Of a stretch of DNA of 64,000 nucleotides, positions 20,471 to 29,107 are shown piece after piece. Under the pieces are notes generated by a model that saw only the letters and a list, made by a program, of their open reading frames with translations, was not told the DNA's origin and did not search any database. Source of the DNA: [Actinomadura] parvosata subsp. kistnae (GTDB taxonomy: Bacteria > Actinomycetota > Actinomycetes > Streptosporangiales > Streptosporangiaceae); contig NZ_OOHJ01000018.1 in NCBI RefSeq assembly GCF_900323885.1, positions 4,389,001 through 4,453,000 on the forward strand, given 5' to 3'. The position numbers and the translations under genes are program-made. Numbering within the stretch: position 1 is the stretch's first letter; each line of letters begins with the position of its first letter.

Positions 20471-20478
<8 letters not shown>

Positions 20479-21571
20479 GCAGGTCCACCTCCGCGGCACT
20501 GGTGGCCAGCAGCCGGCCGCCCGACCCGCCCGCCTCGTCGAAGACGAAGATGTGCGCGGGGTTCACGTACGCGACCGCCGGCTCGCCGGGCGTGAAGAGC
20601 TGCGTGCCCGGCAGGTGGGCGACCAGGTGACGGCCGCCCTGGAGGAGGAGGTGCAGGAACGTCGCGCTGCCCGTCACCTCCGCGAGCCTGATCTCGGCGG
20701 GCAGCTCCAGCGCGCCCGGGCCGACGGGCTCGATCGTCACCTGGTGGGGGCGGATGCCGAGCATGACCGCCTGCCCGGAGGCGTGCGCGCGCGGCGCGGG
20801 GAAGGACGTGCCGAGCAGCTCGATCCGGCCGTCCCTGACCACGCCGGGCAGCAGGTTGAGCGGCGGGTCGCTGAGCGTGGCCGCCACCGCGAGCGTCGGC
20901 GGGTGCGCGTACATGTCGGCGACGTCACCGGCGTGCTGCACCCGGCCCTCGCCCAGGACCACGGTCGGCGCGGCGAACGTCAGCGCCTCGTTCGGATCGG
21001 CGGTCGAGTAGAGCACCACGCCCGAGGAGCCGCCGAACATGGTCTTCAGGTCGGCGCGCAACTGCTCGCGCAGCTTGAAGTCCAGGTTGGCCAGCGGCTC
21101 GTCGAGCAGCAGCACGTCCACGGGGCGGGCCAGCGCGCGGGCGATCGCCGTGCGCTGCTGCTGCCCGCCCGACAGCTCGGACGGGCGGCGCTCCAGCAGG
21201 CCCGCGATGCCCATCAGCTCGGCCACCTCGCGCACCCGCCGGTCGATGCCGGCGCGGCGGAAGCGGGGGTCGAGGCGGAGGGGGGAGGCGATGTTCTCGT
21301 AGACGGTGAGCGAGGGATAATTGATGAATTGCTGGTAGACGAAAGCCACCGAACGTTTTCGCACGGAGATTTTCGTGACATCTTTCCCGTCGACCACGAC
21401 GCGGCCCGAATCGGGCGTCAGCAGGCCGGCGACGACGCGCATCAACGTCGTCTTTCCGGCCGTCATCGGGCCGATGAGGGTGGTCATTCCGTCGGATAAT
21501 TCGAGGTTGATGTCGTCGAGCCAGGTCTCTCCGCGCTGCCGTACGGAGATGCCGTCGAGAATCACCGTCAC
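20471..21571 (-). CDS. glpS: Glycerol-type ABC transporter ATPase, switch histidine missing
   Basis: A 366-residue ATPase, first gene of the six-gene leftward operon. Walker A is GPMTAGKT (about 34-41), the signature LSGGQ is intact (about 133-137) and Walker B is LLLDEP. The switch loop reads YSTADPNEAL where YVTHD is usual, so the catalytic His is replaced by Ala191. Start is GTG at 21571. The following ATPase has an intact His but a degenerate signature, so the heterodimer would have one complete and one crippled ATP site. Confidence 0.88.
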
Positions 21572-21766
21572 TGTGCCCGGTCCTCTCTGCTTCCCTCCCT
21601 TCTAACATGATCTGTATGGGCCTGCAAAGAGCGCTTGTGTGACGCTTGTGAACGGTGTTACCGCCGTTTTTCCGCGGCCGTTTCCGGTGATTGGCCATGG
21701 CTATCACGAAAATGGCCGGGCCCCTGGTCGCCGCGGGTGCTCAGGGGCCGGCGGGGTCATCCGCGA
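21572..21766. promoter_or_regulatory. Upstream region of the glycerol-type transporter operon
   Basis: This 195-bp gap is AT-richer than its flanks and contains no gene. It must hold the leftward promoter of glpS. A direct repeat CGCTTGTG occurs at 21632-21639 and 21643-21650, 11 bp apart, about one helical turn. Direct repeats of this kind are a possible DeoR/GlpR-type site; tentative. Confidence 0.35.
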
Positions 21767-22195
21767 TCAACGAGTGAAGATCTTCGTCACCAGCTCGCGC
21801 AGCCGTTCCCGCTCGGCCCGGGTCAGCGGCGCCAGCGTCTCCCGCTCCACGCGCTCCACCAGCTCCCGCGCCCGCTCGAACGCCCGGCGCCCCTCAGGGG
21901 TGAGCGACAGCCGGTAGCGGCGCCGGTCGGCCGGGTCGCGGTCGCGCTCGGTCAGCCCCGCCGCGATCAGCCCGTCCATCAGCCGCACCATGTCGCTCGG
22001 GTCCAGCCCCAGCCGGTCGCCGACCTCGCGCTGCGCGGCCGGCCCGAAGTCGGCCAGCGCCGCCAGCGCCGCGAACTCCCACAGGCTCAGCCCCGTCTCG
22101 TCCGCCAGCCGCCCCGCCAGGGCACGCCGGCTGCCCGCGCCGACCTTGTGCAGGACGAACGTGGTGGTCGCGAGCAGGGTGGGCGGCAGGTCCAT
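21767..22195 (-). CDS. MarR-family transcriptional regulator
   Basis: A 142-residue winged-helix regulator. The core is LSLWEFAALAALADFGPAAQREVGDRLGLDPSDMVRLMDGL (recognition helix in the latter half), with the wing DPADRRRYRLSLTPEG. ATG at 22195 is chosen because family members typically start MDLPPTL. A start ten codons upstream (22225) would lie inside the 15-bp palindrome at 22216-22230. A TACACT element 8 bases before 22195 suggests a nearly leaderless message. It is divergent from the VOC gene and is probably its repressor. Confidence 0.85.
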   Translation of the reverse strand: MDLPPTLLATTTFVLHKVGAGSRRALAGRLADETGLSLWEFAALAALADFGPAAQREVGDRLGLDPSDMVRLMDGLIAAGLTERDRDPADRRRYRLSLTPEGRRAFERARELVERVERETLAPLTRAERERLRELVTKIFTR

Positions 22196-22215
22196 GGTGT
22201 CCAAGTGTAGGGTGT

Positions 22216-22230
22216 CACCAATCATTGGTG
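22216..22230. promoter_or_regulatory. Perfect 15-bp palindrome, probable MarR operator
   Basis: CACCAAT-C-ATTGGTG, 7-bp arms around one base, between the divergent MarR gene (start 22195) and the VOC gene (start 22257). Position and symmetry fit a MarR operator controlling both. Confidence 0.7.
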
Positions 22231-22256
22231 GTCACCAACTATTTGGAGGCTTCAGG

Positions 22257-22649
22257 ATGGACGCCCTCTACCCCCGCCTGCTGGTGCGCGACTTCCCCGC
22301 CGCCGTCGCCTTCTACCGCCCCGTCCTGCGCGAGCTGCTCGGCGTCGAGCCGGTGAAGGTCCTGCCCGGCTACGCCAACTGGGACATCGGCGGCGAGGCC
22401 GGCCTCGTCCTGTTCGGACGGAACCGGCTCGCCGAGGCGATCGGCACCGCCGACCTGCCGCCGTCCGGCCGGGACACGGCGATGCTGGTCATGAAGGTGG
22501 ACGACGTGGACGCCGCGGCCACCCGCCTGGCCGGGCACGGCGCCACCGTGGTCGCCCCGCCCCAGGACCGCCCCGACTGGGCGCCCACCCTGCGCACCGC
22601 CCACCTGCGCGACCCCGAGGGCAACCTCATCGAGCTGCAGTCGTACTGA
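22257..22649 (+). CDS. VOC (glyoxalase/bleomycin-resistance) family protein
   Basis: A 130-residue single-domain VOC protein. YPRLLVRDFPAAVAFYRPVL is the typical first beta-alpha unit, and LRDPEGNLIELQ the C-terminal strand with the metal-site Glu. Such proteins are metal-dependent lyases, isomerases or dioxygenases, or drug-binding resistance proteins. TGGAGG lies 9 bases upstream of the ATG. It is divergent from a MarR-type regulator, a common arrangement for inducible detoxification genes. Substrate unknown. Confidence 0.85.
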   Translation: MDALYPRLLVRDFPAAVAFYRPVLRELLGVEPVKVLPGYANWDIGGEAGLVLFGRNRLAEAIGTADLPPSGRDTAMLVMKVDDVDAAATRLAGHGATVVAPPQDRPDWAPTLRTAHLRDPEGNLIELQSY

Positions 22650-22658
22650 TCGCCTGGG

Positions 22659-23483
22659 TCAGGGGAGGATCGAGTCCACGTACCCGCCGTCCACCCGCAC
22701 CGCCGCGCCCGTCGTCGCGGACGCGAAGGGCGAGCTCAGGTAGACGACCAGATTCGCGATCTCCTCGGGCTCGATCAGGCGCTGGAGCAGCGACTGCGGC
22801 CGGTGCAGCCGCATGAACTCCCGCTGCGCCTGCTCCCACGGCAGCTCCCTGTCCACGAGCTGGTAGACGAACTCCTCCACGCCCCCCGTGTGCGTCGGCC
22901 CCGCGATCACCGAGTTGACCGTGACCCCGCTGCCGGCGGCCTCCTTGGCGAACCCCCTGGAGACCGCCAGCAACGCCGTCTTCGTCATGCCGTAATGGAT
23001 CATCTCCTGCGGGATGACGACCGCCGAGTCGCTGGCGATGTACTGGATCCGGCCCCAGCCGCGCTCCCGCATCCCCGGCAGGTACGCGCGGGTCAGCCGG
23101 ACCGCCGCCAGCACGTTGACCTCGAAGTAGCGCCGCCACTCGTCGTCATCGATCTCCAGCGCCGGCTTCGCGCCGAAGATGCCCAGGTTGTTCACCAGGA
23201 TGTCCACGTGCGGCAACATCCGGACCACCTGCTCGCAGCCCTCGTCGGTCGAGACGTCGCCCGGCGCCGCCACCAGGTCGTAACGGAGCTGCTCGCCGCC
23301 GACCCGCTCGGCCTCGATGCGCTCGCCGTCCATCCGCTCGATGGCCGCCGCGACCGAGCCCTCGCCGCGGCCGTTGACGCCCACCCGGGCCCCCGCCCGC
23401 GCGAGGCCGGTCGCGATGGCCGCGCCGATGCCCTGGGTCGAGCCGGTGACCAGCGCCGTCTTACCACTGAGATCGATCCGCAT
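22659..23483 (-). CDS. Short-chain dehydrogenase/reductase
   Basis: A 274-residue classical SDR. The cofactor motif is TGSTQGIG near residue 14, followed by NNLG, the catalytic Ser in IQYIASDSA, and the YGMTK (YxxxK) motif. The C-terminal VDGGYVDSIL is typical. It acts as an NAD(P)-dependent alcohol/ketone oxidoreductase. It converges with the VOC gene, 9 bases apart at the stops, and is divergent from the DUF4434-like gene. Substrate unknown. Confidence 0.9.
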   Translation of the reverse strand: MRIDLSGKTALVTGSTQGIGAAIATGLARAGARVGVNGRGEGSVAAAIERMDGERIEAERVGGEQLRYDLVAAPGDVSTDEGCEQVVRMLPHVDILVNNLGIFGAKPALEIDDDEWRRYFEVNVLAAVRLTRAYLPGMRERGWGRIQYIASDSAVVIPQEMIHYGMTKTALLAVSRGFAKEAAGSGVTVNSVIAGPTHTGGVEEFVYQLVDRELPWEQAQREFMRLHRPQSLLQRLIEPEEIANLVVYLSSPFASATTGAAVRVDGGYVDSILP

Positions 23484-23566
23484 GATGTCATTCTCCGCGA
23501 TCGGATCGTGACTGCCCGCGGCGGGGTCGCCGCGTAGGCTGGAGGACGGGCGTGAAAGGGGCGTGA

Positions 23567-25303
23567 GTGCAGAAGGCTCTGTGGCTGGTCGTGGCGGTCG
23601 CCTTCGTCGTGGGCATGGTCGTCCCCGGCGACCCCGAGCCGCAGGACTGCCCGGCCCGCGACACCCGGGTCATCGCCCCCTACGCCGTCACCGGCTACTG
23701 GGTGATGCCGCGCGCCGACCGGTGCGTCACCCAGCGCATGGTCGAGGCCATTCACGCCATCGGCGGCGACACGCTCATCACCTTCGGGCCCCGGTTCAAC
23801 GCCCGGCCCGACCCCGACTTCCCCGCCTGCGCCGCCGACGGCCGGCCCTGCGCCGAGGTGCCCGGCGTGCGCGTCCGCCACGTCTACACGTACGCGACCA
23901 GCGAGGAGTTCGGGCCCGGCATGCTCCGCTGCCCCGGCATCGACCGGCGGATCGACGGCGGCGGGCGTACCTTCTACCGGCTGACGCTGGCCGCCACCTG
24001 CACCGCCACCGAGCACGACCTCGTGCTCGTCGCCACCGACGGCGACGGGCTGGGCAACCTGATGCGGGAGGCGCACGCGTACGGCATGACCGTCTACCCC
24101 GGGCTGCCCGCCGCCGCGCAGCGCGCCGACAAGCCGTGGGAGCCCGACACCGCCCACACCGCCGCGCTCAACGCGTTCACCGCCCGCGTGCTGGCCGACT
24201 ACCGGGCCCGGTTCGGCGGGCTGGCCTCCTTCGGCGGGGTGTACCAGTCGTTCGAGCTGGCCATGCGCAAGCGGGCGCGCAACGACCCGATCATCTCCCT
24301 GTACGCCGCCCAGCACGCCGTCGTCGCCGCCGCGCTGCCCGGCAAGAGGATCGTCGTCAGCCCCTACATCGACGCCCGGCGCGGCCGCGGCTTCCCGCCC
24401 TCGCAGGTGGAGCAGGGGCTGGCCGCCATCGCGGGCACCCGGGCCGGCGCCCCCATGGCCGTCGCCGTCCAGGACGGGCGCGGCACCGGCAAGGTCCCCG
24501 TCCACGGCCCCCAGGACGGCCCCGCCAAGGTGGCCCCGCGACTCGTCCCCGTCGTCGGGAACGTCACCAACGAGCAGGCGTACTACGGCCCCACCAGCGC
24601 CTACATCGCGGCGGCGGCCCGCCGGGTGCCCGACGGGGTCGAGCTGTGGGTGAACGCCGAGGGCTTCGAACCCACACCCGCTGCCGGCGAGTGCGGGCGC
24701 GCCGACCCGCTGCCGCCGCGCGGACGCACCACCAAAGCCCGGCTCGACCAGCAGGTGATGGCCGCGGGACCGCACGCCGCCAAGATCATCTCGTACGGGT
24801 GGGACCCCTTCTTCACCTGCCAGGCCCGCTACGACACGCCCTCCCTGGCCGACGACATCGCCGCCGGCTGGCAGCAGCCGATCATCGTCAACGCGATCCC
24901 GCAGGAGCTGGACGGGCGGCCCGGCGTCCTCGTCGAGGGCTACCACCTCACGGGCGGCACCCTGCGCTTCGAACCGGGCGGCGCGGTCGTCCCCCAGGAA
25001 CGCCACTGGCCGGGCCGGCCCTCGCAGGGCCGGCCCGATCCCACCGGGGCGGGGCCCGAATCGACCGAGGCCGGGCCCGCACCGACCGGTGGCTCCGGGC
25101 CCGGACCGACCGAGGCCGGACCCGCACCGACCGGTGGCTCCGGGCGCGCACCGGCCGGGGGCGGGCCCGGAACCGCCGAGGCCCGGCTCGAATCCGCGTG
25201 GGTCCCCTACACCTGGCCCTGGACCACCGTCACCGCCACCAACGCGGCCGGCTACACCAGCACGAGCGGCTACACCCGCGATTCTGTCGGTGCCCCCCGC
25301 TAG
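23567..25303 (+). CDS. Secreted or membrane-anchored DUF4434-like protein
   Basis: A 578-residue protein with an N-terminal hydrophobic segment (about residues 4-18) that is a signal or anchor. The first domain begins VIAPYAVTGYWVMPRADRC and resembles DUF4434, a TIM-barrel fold related to glycoside hydrolases. Cysteine pairs suggest an extracytoplasmic location. Residues about 495-540 are a Gly/Pro linker with two 45-bp repeats (25058-25102 and 25103-25147). The C-terminus has a Trp/Tyr/Thr-rich module. GTG at 23567 follows GAAAGGGG. Family assignment is moderate; activity is unknown. Confidence 0.6.
   Translation: MQKALWLVVAVAFVVGMVVPGDPEPQDCPARDTRVIAPYAVTGYWVMPRADRCVTQRMVEAIHAIGGDTLITFGPRFNARPDPDFPACAADGRPCAEVPGVRVRHVYTYATSEEFGPGMLRCPGIDRRIDGGGRTFYRLTLAATCTATEHDLVLVATDGDGLGNLMREAHAYGMTVYPGLPAAAQRADKPWEPDTAHTAALNAFTARVLADYRARFGGLASFGGVYQSFELAMRKRARNDPIISLYAAQHAVVAAALPGKRIVVSPYIDARRGRGFPPSQVEQGLAAIAGTRAGAPMAVAVQDGRGTGKVPVHGPQDGPAKVAPRLVPVVGNVTNEQAYYGPTSAYIAAAARRVPDGVELWVNAEGFEPTPAAGECGRADPLPPRGRTTKARLDQQVMAAGPHAAKIISYGWDPFFTCQARYDTPSLADDIAAGWQQPIIVNAIPQELDGRPGVLVEGYHLTGGTLRFEPGGAVVPQERHWPGRPSQGRPDPTGAGPESTEAGPAPTGGSGPGPTEAGPAPTGGSGRAPAGGGPGTAEARLESAWVPYTWPWTTVTATNAAGYTSTSGYTRDSVGAPR
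25058..25147 (+). repeat. Two 45-bp in-frame tandem repeats in the DUF4434-like gene
   Basis: Each unit encodes a 15-residue block reading x-x-TEAGPAPTGGSG-x. Shorter degenerate copies flank them. They form a flexible linker between the N-terminal domain and the C-terminal module. Confidence 0.8.
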
Positions 25304-25340
25304 CTTTCGATCATCCCCCCGATCTTCTGGAGGTTGGTCG

Positions 25341-25637
25341 ATGTACCGACAGGGCGACATCCTGATCGTCCCCGTGCCCGAGGAGTCCGTGCCCGCCGGG
25401 CTGCGCCCCGAGCCGCGCGACGCCCGCGGGCGGCTCGTGCTGGCGCACGGCGAGGCCACCGGGCACTGCCACGCCATCCCCGGCCCCGGCACGCTGTCCC
25501 GCGGCTTCCTGCACCTGCCCGAGGGCGGCCGGCTCGTCCACGAGGAGCACGCCGCGATCTCGCTGCCCAAGGGCTGGTACCGGGTGGTGCGGCAGCGCGA
25601 GTACGTGCCCGGCTCCTACCGGGTGGTGGCCGACTGA
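25341..25637 (+). CDS. Small conserved protein paired with a DUF6745 protein
   Basis: A 98-residue, His-rich protein of unknown function, starting MYRQGDILIVPVP. It contains the conserved-looking blocks AHGEATGHCHAI and HEEHAAISLPKGWYRVVRQREY. GGAGGT lies 8 bases upstream of the ATG. Its stop overlaps the ATG of the DUF6745 gene by one base (TGATG), so the two are co-translated and probably act together. The clustered His/Cys residues could bind a metal, but no family function is recognised. Confidence 0.75.
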   Translation: MYRQGDILIVPVPEESVPAGLRPEPRDARGRLVLAHGEATGHCHAIPGPGTLSRGFLHLPEGGRLVHEEHAAISLPKGWYRVVRQREYVPGSYRVVAD

Positions 25638-26962
25638 TGACGACCATGACATGGGAACGGGTCACGGTCGCGACCGGCCCCGGCTCGGGGATCGAGGCTG
25701 CCGTCCGGCAGGCGTACCGCGAGGCGGGCCTGGCCGAGCCCGAGCACGTGCTCGTCCTGCCGTCCCCCTTGGCGGGCGCGATCGTGGCGGGCTTCCTGAC
25801 CGGCGACGCCCGCTTGCGCGCGAGCCTCCGACAAGTACAAGCCTCCGCCCCCGCCGACCCGGCCGCGTCCGCTGCGGGAGCGGTGCTCGCCGACCCGGCG
25901 GTGCTCGCCGTGCTGGCGGACGGTGATCCCGGGCGGCTGGTGCGGGACACGATTCGCACCGGGCCGTGGGAGCGGGCCAGGGCGGCGGTGTGCGCCGAGC
26001 TGGGGCACGCCGGGTGGGCGCAGCACTGGGCCGAGACGGGCGGGCGGCTGTGGCCCCAGGCCGAGCGGCTTGTCAGCGACCTCCGCCGCGCCATCGCCGA
26101 CTGGGCCGCGACCCGCGACACGAGCTCCGGCCGCGACACGAGCTCCGGCCGCGACACGAGCTCCGGCCGCGACACGAGCTCCGGCCGCGACACGAGCTCC
26201 GGCCGCGACACGAGCTCCGGCGGCGACACGAACGCCAGTCAGGACACGCGCTCGGGACAGAACGTGGGCTCGGGACAGAACGTGGGCTCGGGGCAGAACG
26301 TGGGCTCGGGCCGCGATCTGGGCGCTGCCGCGGAGGCCCGCCAGGTCGGGGAGGGTCTGCGGCGGGTGACGCTCGACGCCGTGCTCGGGCAGCACGACGC
26401 CCCCTGGCTGTCGGCGTTCGACGGGCTCGACGGGCTCAAGCGGGTGGCCGAGCAGGCGGGCTGGTGGTGGCCGTACGAGCGGCTCGCCATCGTCACCGAA
26501 CGTCCGGTGGAGCTGCACCTCGACGACCTGGGCAGGCCGCACCGCGCCGACGGCCCGGCGATCTCGTACGCCGACGGCTTCGCGCTGCACGCCTGGCACG
26601 GCATGCCCGTCCCGCCGGGTTTCGGCGCCACGATGACCGGCCTCACCCCGGAGCGCATCCGCGCGGAGCCGAACACCGAGCTGCGCCGCGCCATGCTGGA
26701 GCACTTCGGCATCGACCGTTACCTGGCGGAGTCGGGCGCCGAGCCGGTGCAGTCCGACGAGACGGGCGTGTTGTGGCGGGTCGAGCTGCCCGACGACGAG
26801 CCGCTGGCGATGGTGGAGGTGGTCAACTCCACCCCGGAGCCCGACGGCACCAGCCGCACGTACTTCCTGCGGGTCCCGCCGTGGGTGCGGCGGGCACGGG
26901 AGGGCGTGGCGTGGACGTTCGGCATCGCCGAGCAGGACTACCACCCGCAGCGCGAGACGTGA
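25637..26962 (+). CDS. DUF6745-domain protein with an internal minisatellite
   Basis: A 441-residue cytoplasmic protein. The C-terminal half matches DUF6745: WWWPYERLAIVTERP, LHLDDLGRPHRADGPAISY and AWHGMPVPPGF, blocks that resemble MORN-like "DG...W.G..VP" repeats. The N-terminal ~160 residues are a separate helical region. Between them, residues about 160-225 are encoded by 18-bp repeats, six copies of RDTSSG then three of GQNVGS. It is translationally coupled to the small protein upstream. Function unknown. Confidence 0.75.
   Translation: MTTMTWERVTVATGPGSGIEAAVRQAYREAGLAEPEHVLVLPSPLAGAIVAGFLTGDARLRASLRQVQASAPADPAASAAGAVLADPAVLAVLADGDPGRLVRDTIRTGPWERARAAVCAELGHAGWAQHWAETGGRLWPQAERLVSDLRRAIADWAATRDTSSGRDTSSGRDTSSGRDTSSGRDTSSGRDTSSGGDTNASQDTRSGQNVGSGQNVGSGQNVGSGRDLGAAAEARQVGEGLRRVTLDAVLGQHDAPWLSAFDGLDGLKRVAEQAGWWWPYERLAIVTERPVELHLDDLGRPHRADGPAISYADGFALHAWHGMPVPPGFGATMTGLTPERIRAEPNTELRRAMLEHFGIDRYLAESGAEPVQSDETGVLWRVELPDDEPLAMVEVVNSTPEPDGTSRTYFLRVPPWVRRAREGVAWTFGIAEQDYHPQRET
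26114..26308 (+). repeat. 18-bp minisatellite: six copies of one unit, then three of another
   Basis: CGCGACACGAGCTCCGGC is repeated six times without error at 26114-26221. After 33 bases of diverged copies, GGACAGAACGTGGGCTCG is repeated three times at 26255-26308 (last copy one base different). All units are in frame and encode hydrophilic Ser/Gly/Asp/Asn linkers, so copy number can vary without a frameshift. Confidence 0.95.
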
Positions 26963-27015
26963 CCGTCACAGCCGCCTGATGCCGGTTCGGGGGACGGCGC
27001 ACCGCGATCGGCGGT

Positions 27016-27842
27016 TCACAGGAGGTGGGGGATGCGTTCCAGGATGCCGCCCGCGAAGACGTCGTAGAGGCCCAGGGGCTCCAGGTGGACGTAGCCGATG
27101 TGGCAGTCGCAGGTGGGTGCCGGGCAGGGGCGGGGGCGGAGGGCGGGGCGGTAGGAGCCGTCGTACAGGTTGCCGAGCACTTCCGGGACGAAGTGGCAGC
27201 GGCGGACCGTGCCGTCGCCGTTGACCGAGATGACGGTGTCGCCGGTGCGGCAGGGCAGGCCGGCGCTGGCGTGCGGGAAGCGGCTGTAGGCGAAGAGGGG
27301 GTCGATGGCGGTCCAGTCGGCGGCTTCGGCGTCGGTGTAGAGGCGGCCTTCCTCGGCGTTGACCCACACGTAGGTGGAGGGCGGCAGGTCGGCGCGGAGG
27401 CGGCGGGCGTGGGGCAGGTGGGCGGGGTCGCCGACGATGCCGACGCTGTGCCGGACGGGGAGGGAGCGTACCTTGGCGAGGAACCGCTCGTACGGGACCT
27501 GCGTCGGGTGGTAGGTGACCCACAGCGCGGCCCGTTCGGACGCCTGCGCCAGCCAGTCCGTACGGCAGCTCAGGTTCGTCTGGATGACGACCCTGGCCAC
27601 GTTCGGGAGCAGGGAGAGCTCGACGAGGGCGCGCCGGTACCACGACCTGACCAGCCCTTCGCCCCAGGGCGTGAACAGGACGGACACCTCGAAGTCGCGC
27701 CCCGCGACCCACGCGGTGAAGCGTTCGAGCGCGGCCCGGTCGGCGCGCAGCTGTTCGGGGGTGTCGCGGCGCTTGGCGAACGGGCAGTAGGCGCAGTCGT
27801 AGTCGCAGCTGGCGAGGGGCCGCGGTAGAGGATGGTCAGCAT
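27016..27842 (-). pseudogene. STM4011-family radical SAM protein, apparent 1-base frameshift near the N-terminus
   Basis: The start ATG at 27842 reads MLTILYRGP. The radical SAM motif CDYDCAYCPF (Cys about 13, 17, 20) that should follow is in another frame. Adding one C to the run of four at 27816-27819 (G on the given strand) restores a continuous 275-residue protein ending at 27016, through FTPWGEG and a Cys-rich C-terminus (CPAPTCDCHIGY) that may hold a second cluster. No ATG or GTG start exists in the downstream frame upstream of the motif. The gene overlaps the STM4012-like gene by 7 bases. It is either a real null allele, a sequencing error in a homopolymer, or, less likely, programmed frameshifting. 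Confidence 0.75.
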
Positions 27843-29107
27843 GCCTCGTATCCGTCCATGAGGGCCCTGACCTGCGGGGAGAACAGGGCGGGGCCGATCG
27901 CGTCGGAGTACGCCAGGCCCTCGGGGGTGAGCGTGATCGTGGTGTCGGTGATGGTGAGCCAGCCGGCGAAGGTGGTGGCGAGGGGGAAGTCGTCCAGGAC
28001 GTCGGTGCCGAACCGCTCGGCGTACAGGCTTCGTGACATGCCTTCGGCCCGCAGCAGCGACTGGATGAGGTGGCGGCGCCGGCGCTCGCCGGGGGAGAGG
28101 GCGAAGCCGACGTTCGCGGTGGTGAAGTCGGTCTGGGCCACGTACTCGTCGATGATCGAGCGCACGTGGCGGGCGCCGACGGCGTAGTCGAAGGAGTAGT
28201 GCAGGGTGCTCGTGTACGAGCGGGCGCCGCAGCCGAGCCCCATCATGCCGTCGGTCTGGCAGCAGTAGTCGGCGTCGCCGGTGGAGGCGCCGGGCAGGCG
28301 GAACATGCGCATCGACACCTGCTCGTACCCGGCCGCCAGCAGGTGGTCCCGCCCGGTCCTGTAGAGCTCCAGCCGCTGGTCGTCCCATGCCCTGCCCTGC
28401 TTGCCGAGCCCGGTGAGCGGGCGCACGTACAGCGGGTAGAGGTAGAGCTCCTCGGGACGCCAGCCGAGCGCGGTGTCCAGCGAGTACAGCCAGGAGCGCG
28501 GCGTCTGGCCGTCGATGCCGTAGATCAGGTCGATGTTCAGCACCGGCACGCCGGACGCCCTGATCGCGTCGAGCGCGGCGTCCACCTCGGCACGCTTCTG
28601 CGGGCGGACGGCGGAGCGGGCCTCCTCGGGGACGAAGCTCTGCACGCCGATCGAGATCCGCGACGTGCCCCGCCCGGCCAGCACGGACAGGCGGTCGGGC
28701 GTGGCGGTGGCGGGGGAGGTCTCGACCGACAGCGGGATCCGCGCCAGGTCCACGCCCATCGTGCGCTCGGTCAGGTCGAACAGGCGGGCCAGCTCGCCGG
28801 CCCCGAGGTAGGTGGGCGTGCCGCCGCCGAACGCCGCCGTGGTGAAGCCGGTCTCCTGCAACGCCTCGCGGGCCTGCTCGGCCTGCCGTTCGAGGGCGTC
28901 GAGGTAGGCGGTGACCAGCTCGTCGGGGGCGCCGGTGCGGGTGAACAGGTTGCAGAATCCGCAGCGCATCTCGCAGAACGGGATGTGCACGTACAGGGCG
29001 CCGGGCCGTTCCCCCGCCCAGACCTCCTTCAGCCGGGGGCGCGGGTCGAGCGGCCGGTACGCGGTCTTGTGGGGGTAGGCGTAGACGTAACTCTCATACG
29101 GCCGCAT
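27836..29107 (-). CDS. STM4012-family radical SAM protein (HemN-like)
   Basis: A 423-residue radical SAM protein. The 4Fe-4S motif is HIPFCEMRCGFCNLF with Cys45, Cys49 and Cys52; GGGTPTYL is the SAM-binding glycine motif. The C-terminal ~110 residues are a HemN-type region. It resembles anaerobic coproporphyrinogen III dehydrogenases but belongs with the STM4012 group by its neighbours. Its start overlaps the STM4013-like gene by 14 bases and its stop overlaps the STM4011-like gene. Reaction and substrate are unknown. Confidence 0.88.
   Translation of the reverse strand: MRPYESYVYAYPHKTAYRPLDPRPRLKEVWAGERPGALYVHIPFCEMRCGFCNLFTRTGAPDELVTAYLDALERQAEQAREALQETGFTTAAFGGGTPTYLGAGELARLFDLTERTMGVDLARIPLSVETSPATATPDRLSVLAGRGTSRISIGVQSFVPEEARSAVRPQKRAEVDAALDAIRASGVPVLNIDLIYGIDGQTPRSWLYSLDTALGWRPEELYLYPLYVRPLTGLGKQGRAWDDQRLELYRTGRDHLLAAGYEQVSMRMFRLPGASTGDADYCCQTDGMMGLGCGARSYTSTLHYSFDYAVGARHVRSIIDEYVAQTDFTTANVGFALSPGERRRRHLIQSLLRAEGMSRSLYAERFGTDVLDDFPLATTFAGWLTITDTTITLTPEGLAYSDAIGPALFSPQVRALMDGYEAC

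Noticed and set aside
26114..26308. CRISPR-like array
   Set aside because: The 18-bp units are directly adjacent without spacers and lie in frame inside a protein gene, so this is a minisatellite.
27570..28388. Arg/Pro-rich frame over the STM4011/STM4012 junction read as a separate gene
   Set aside because: It is the shadow of STM4012. Only its last part from ATG 27842 matters, as the first codons of the frameshifted STM4011-like gene.
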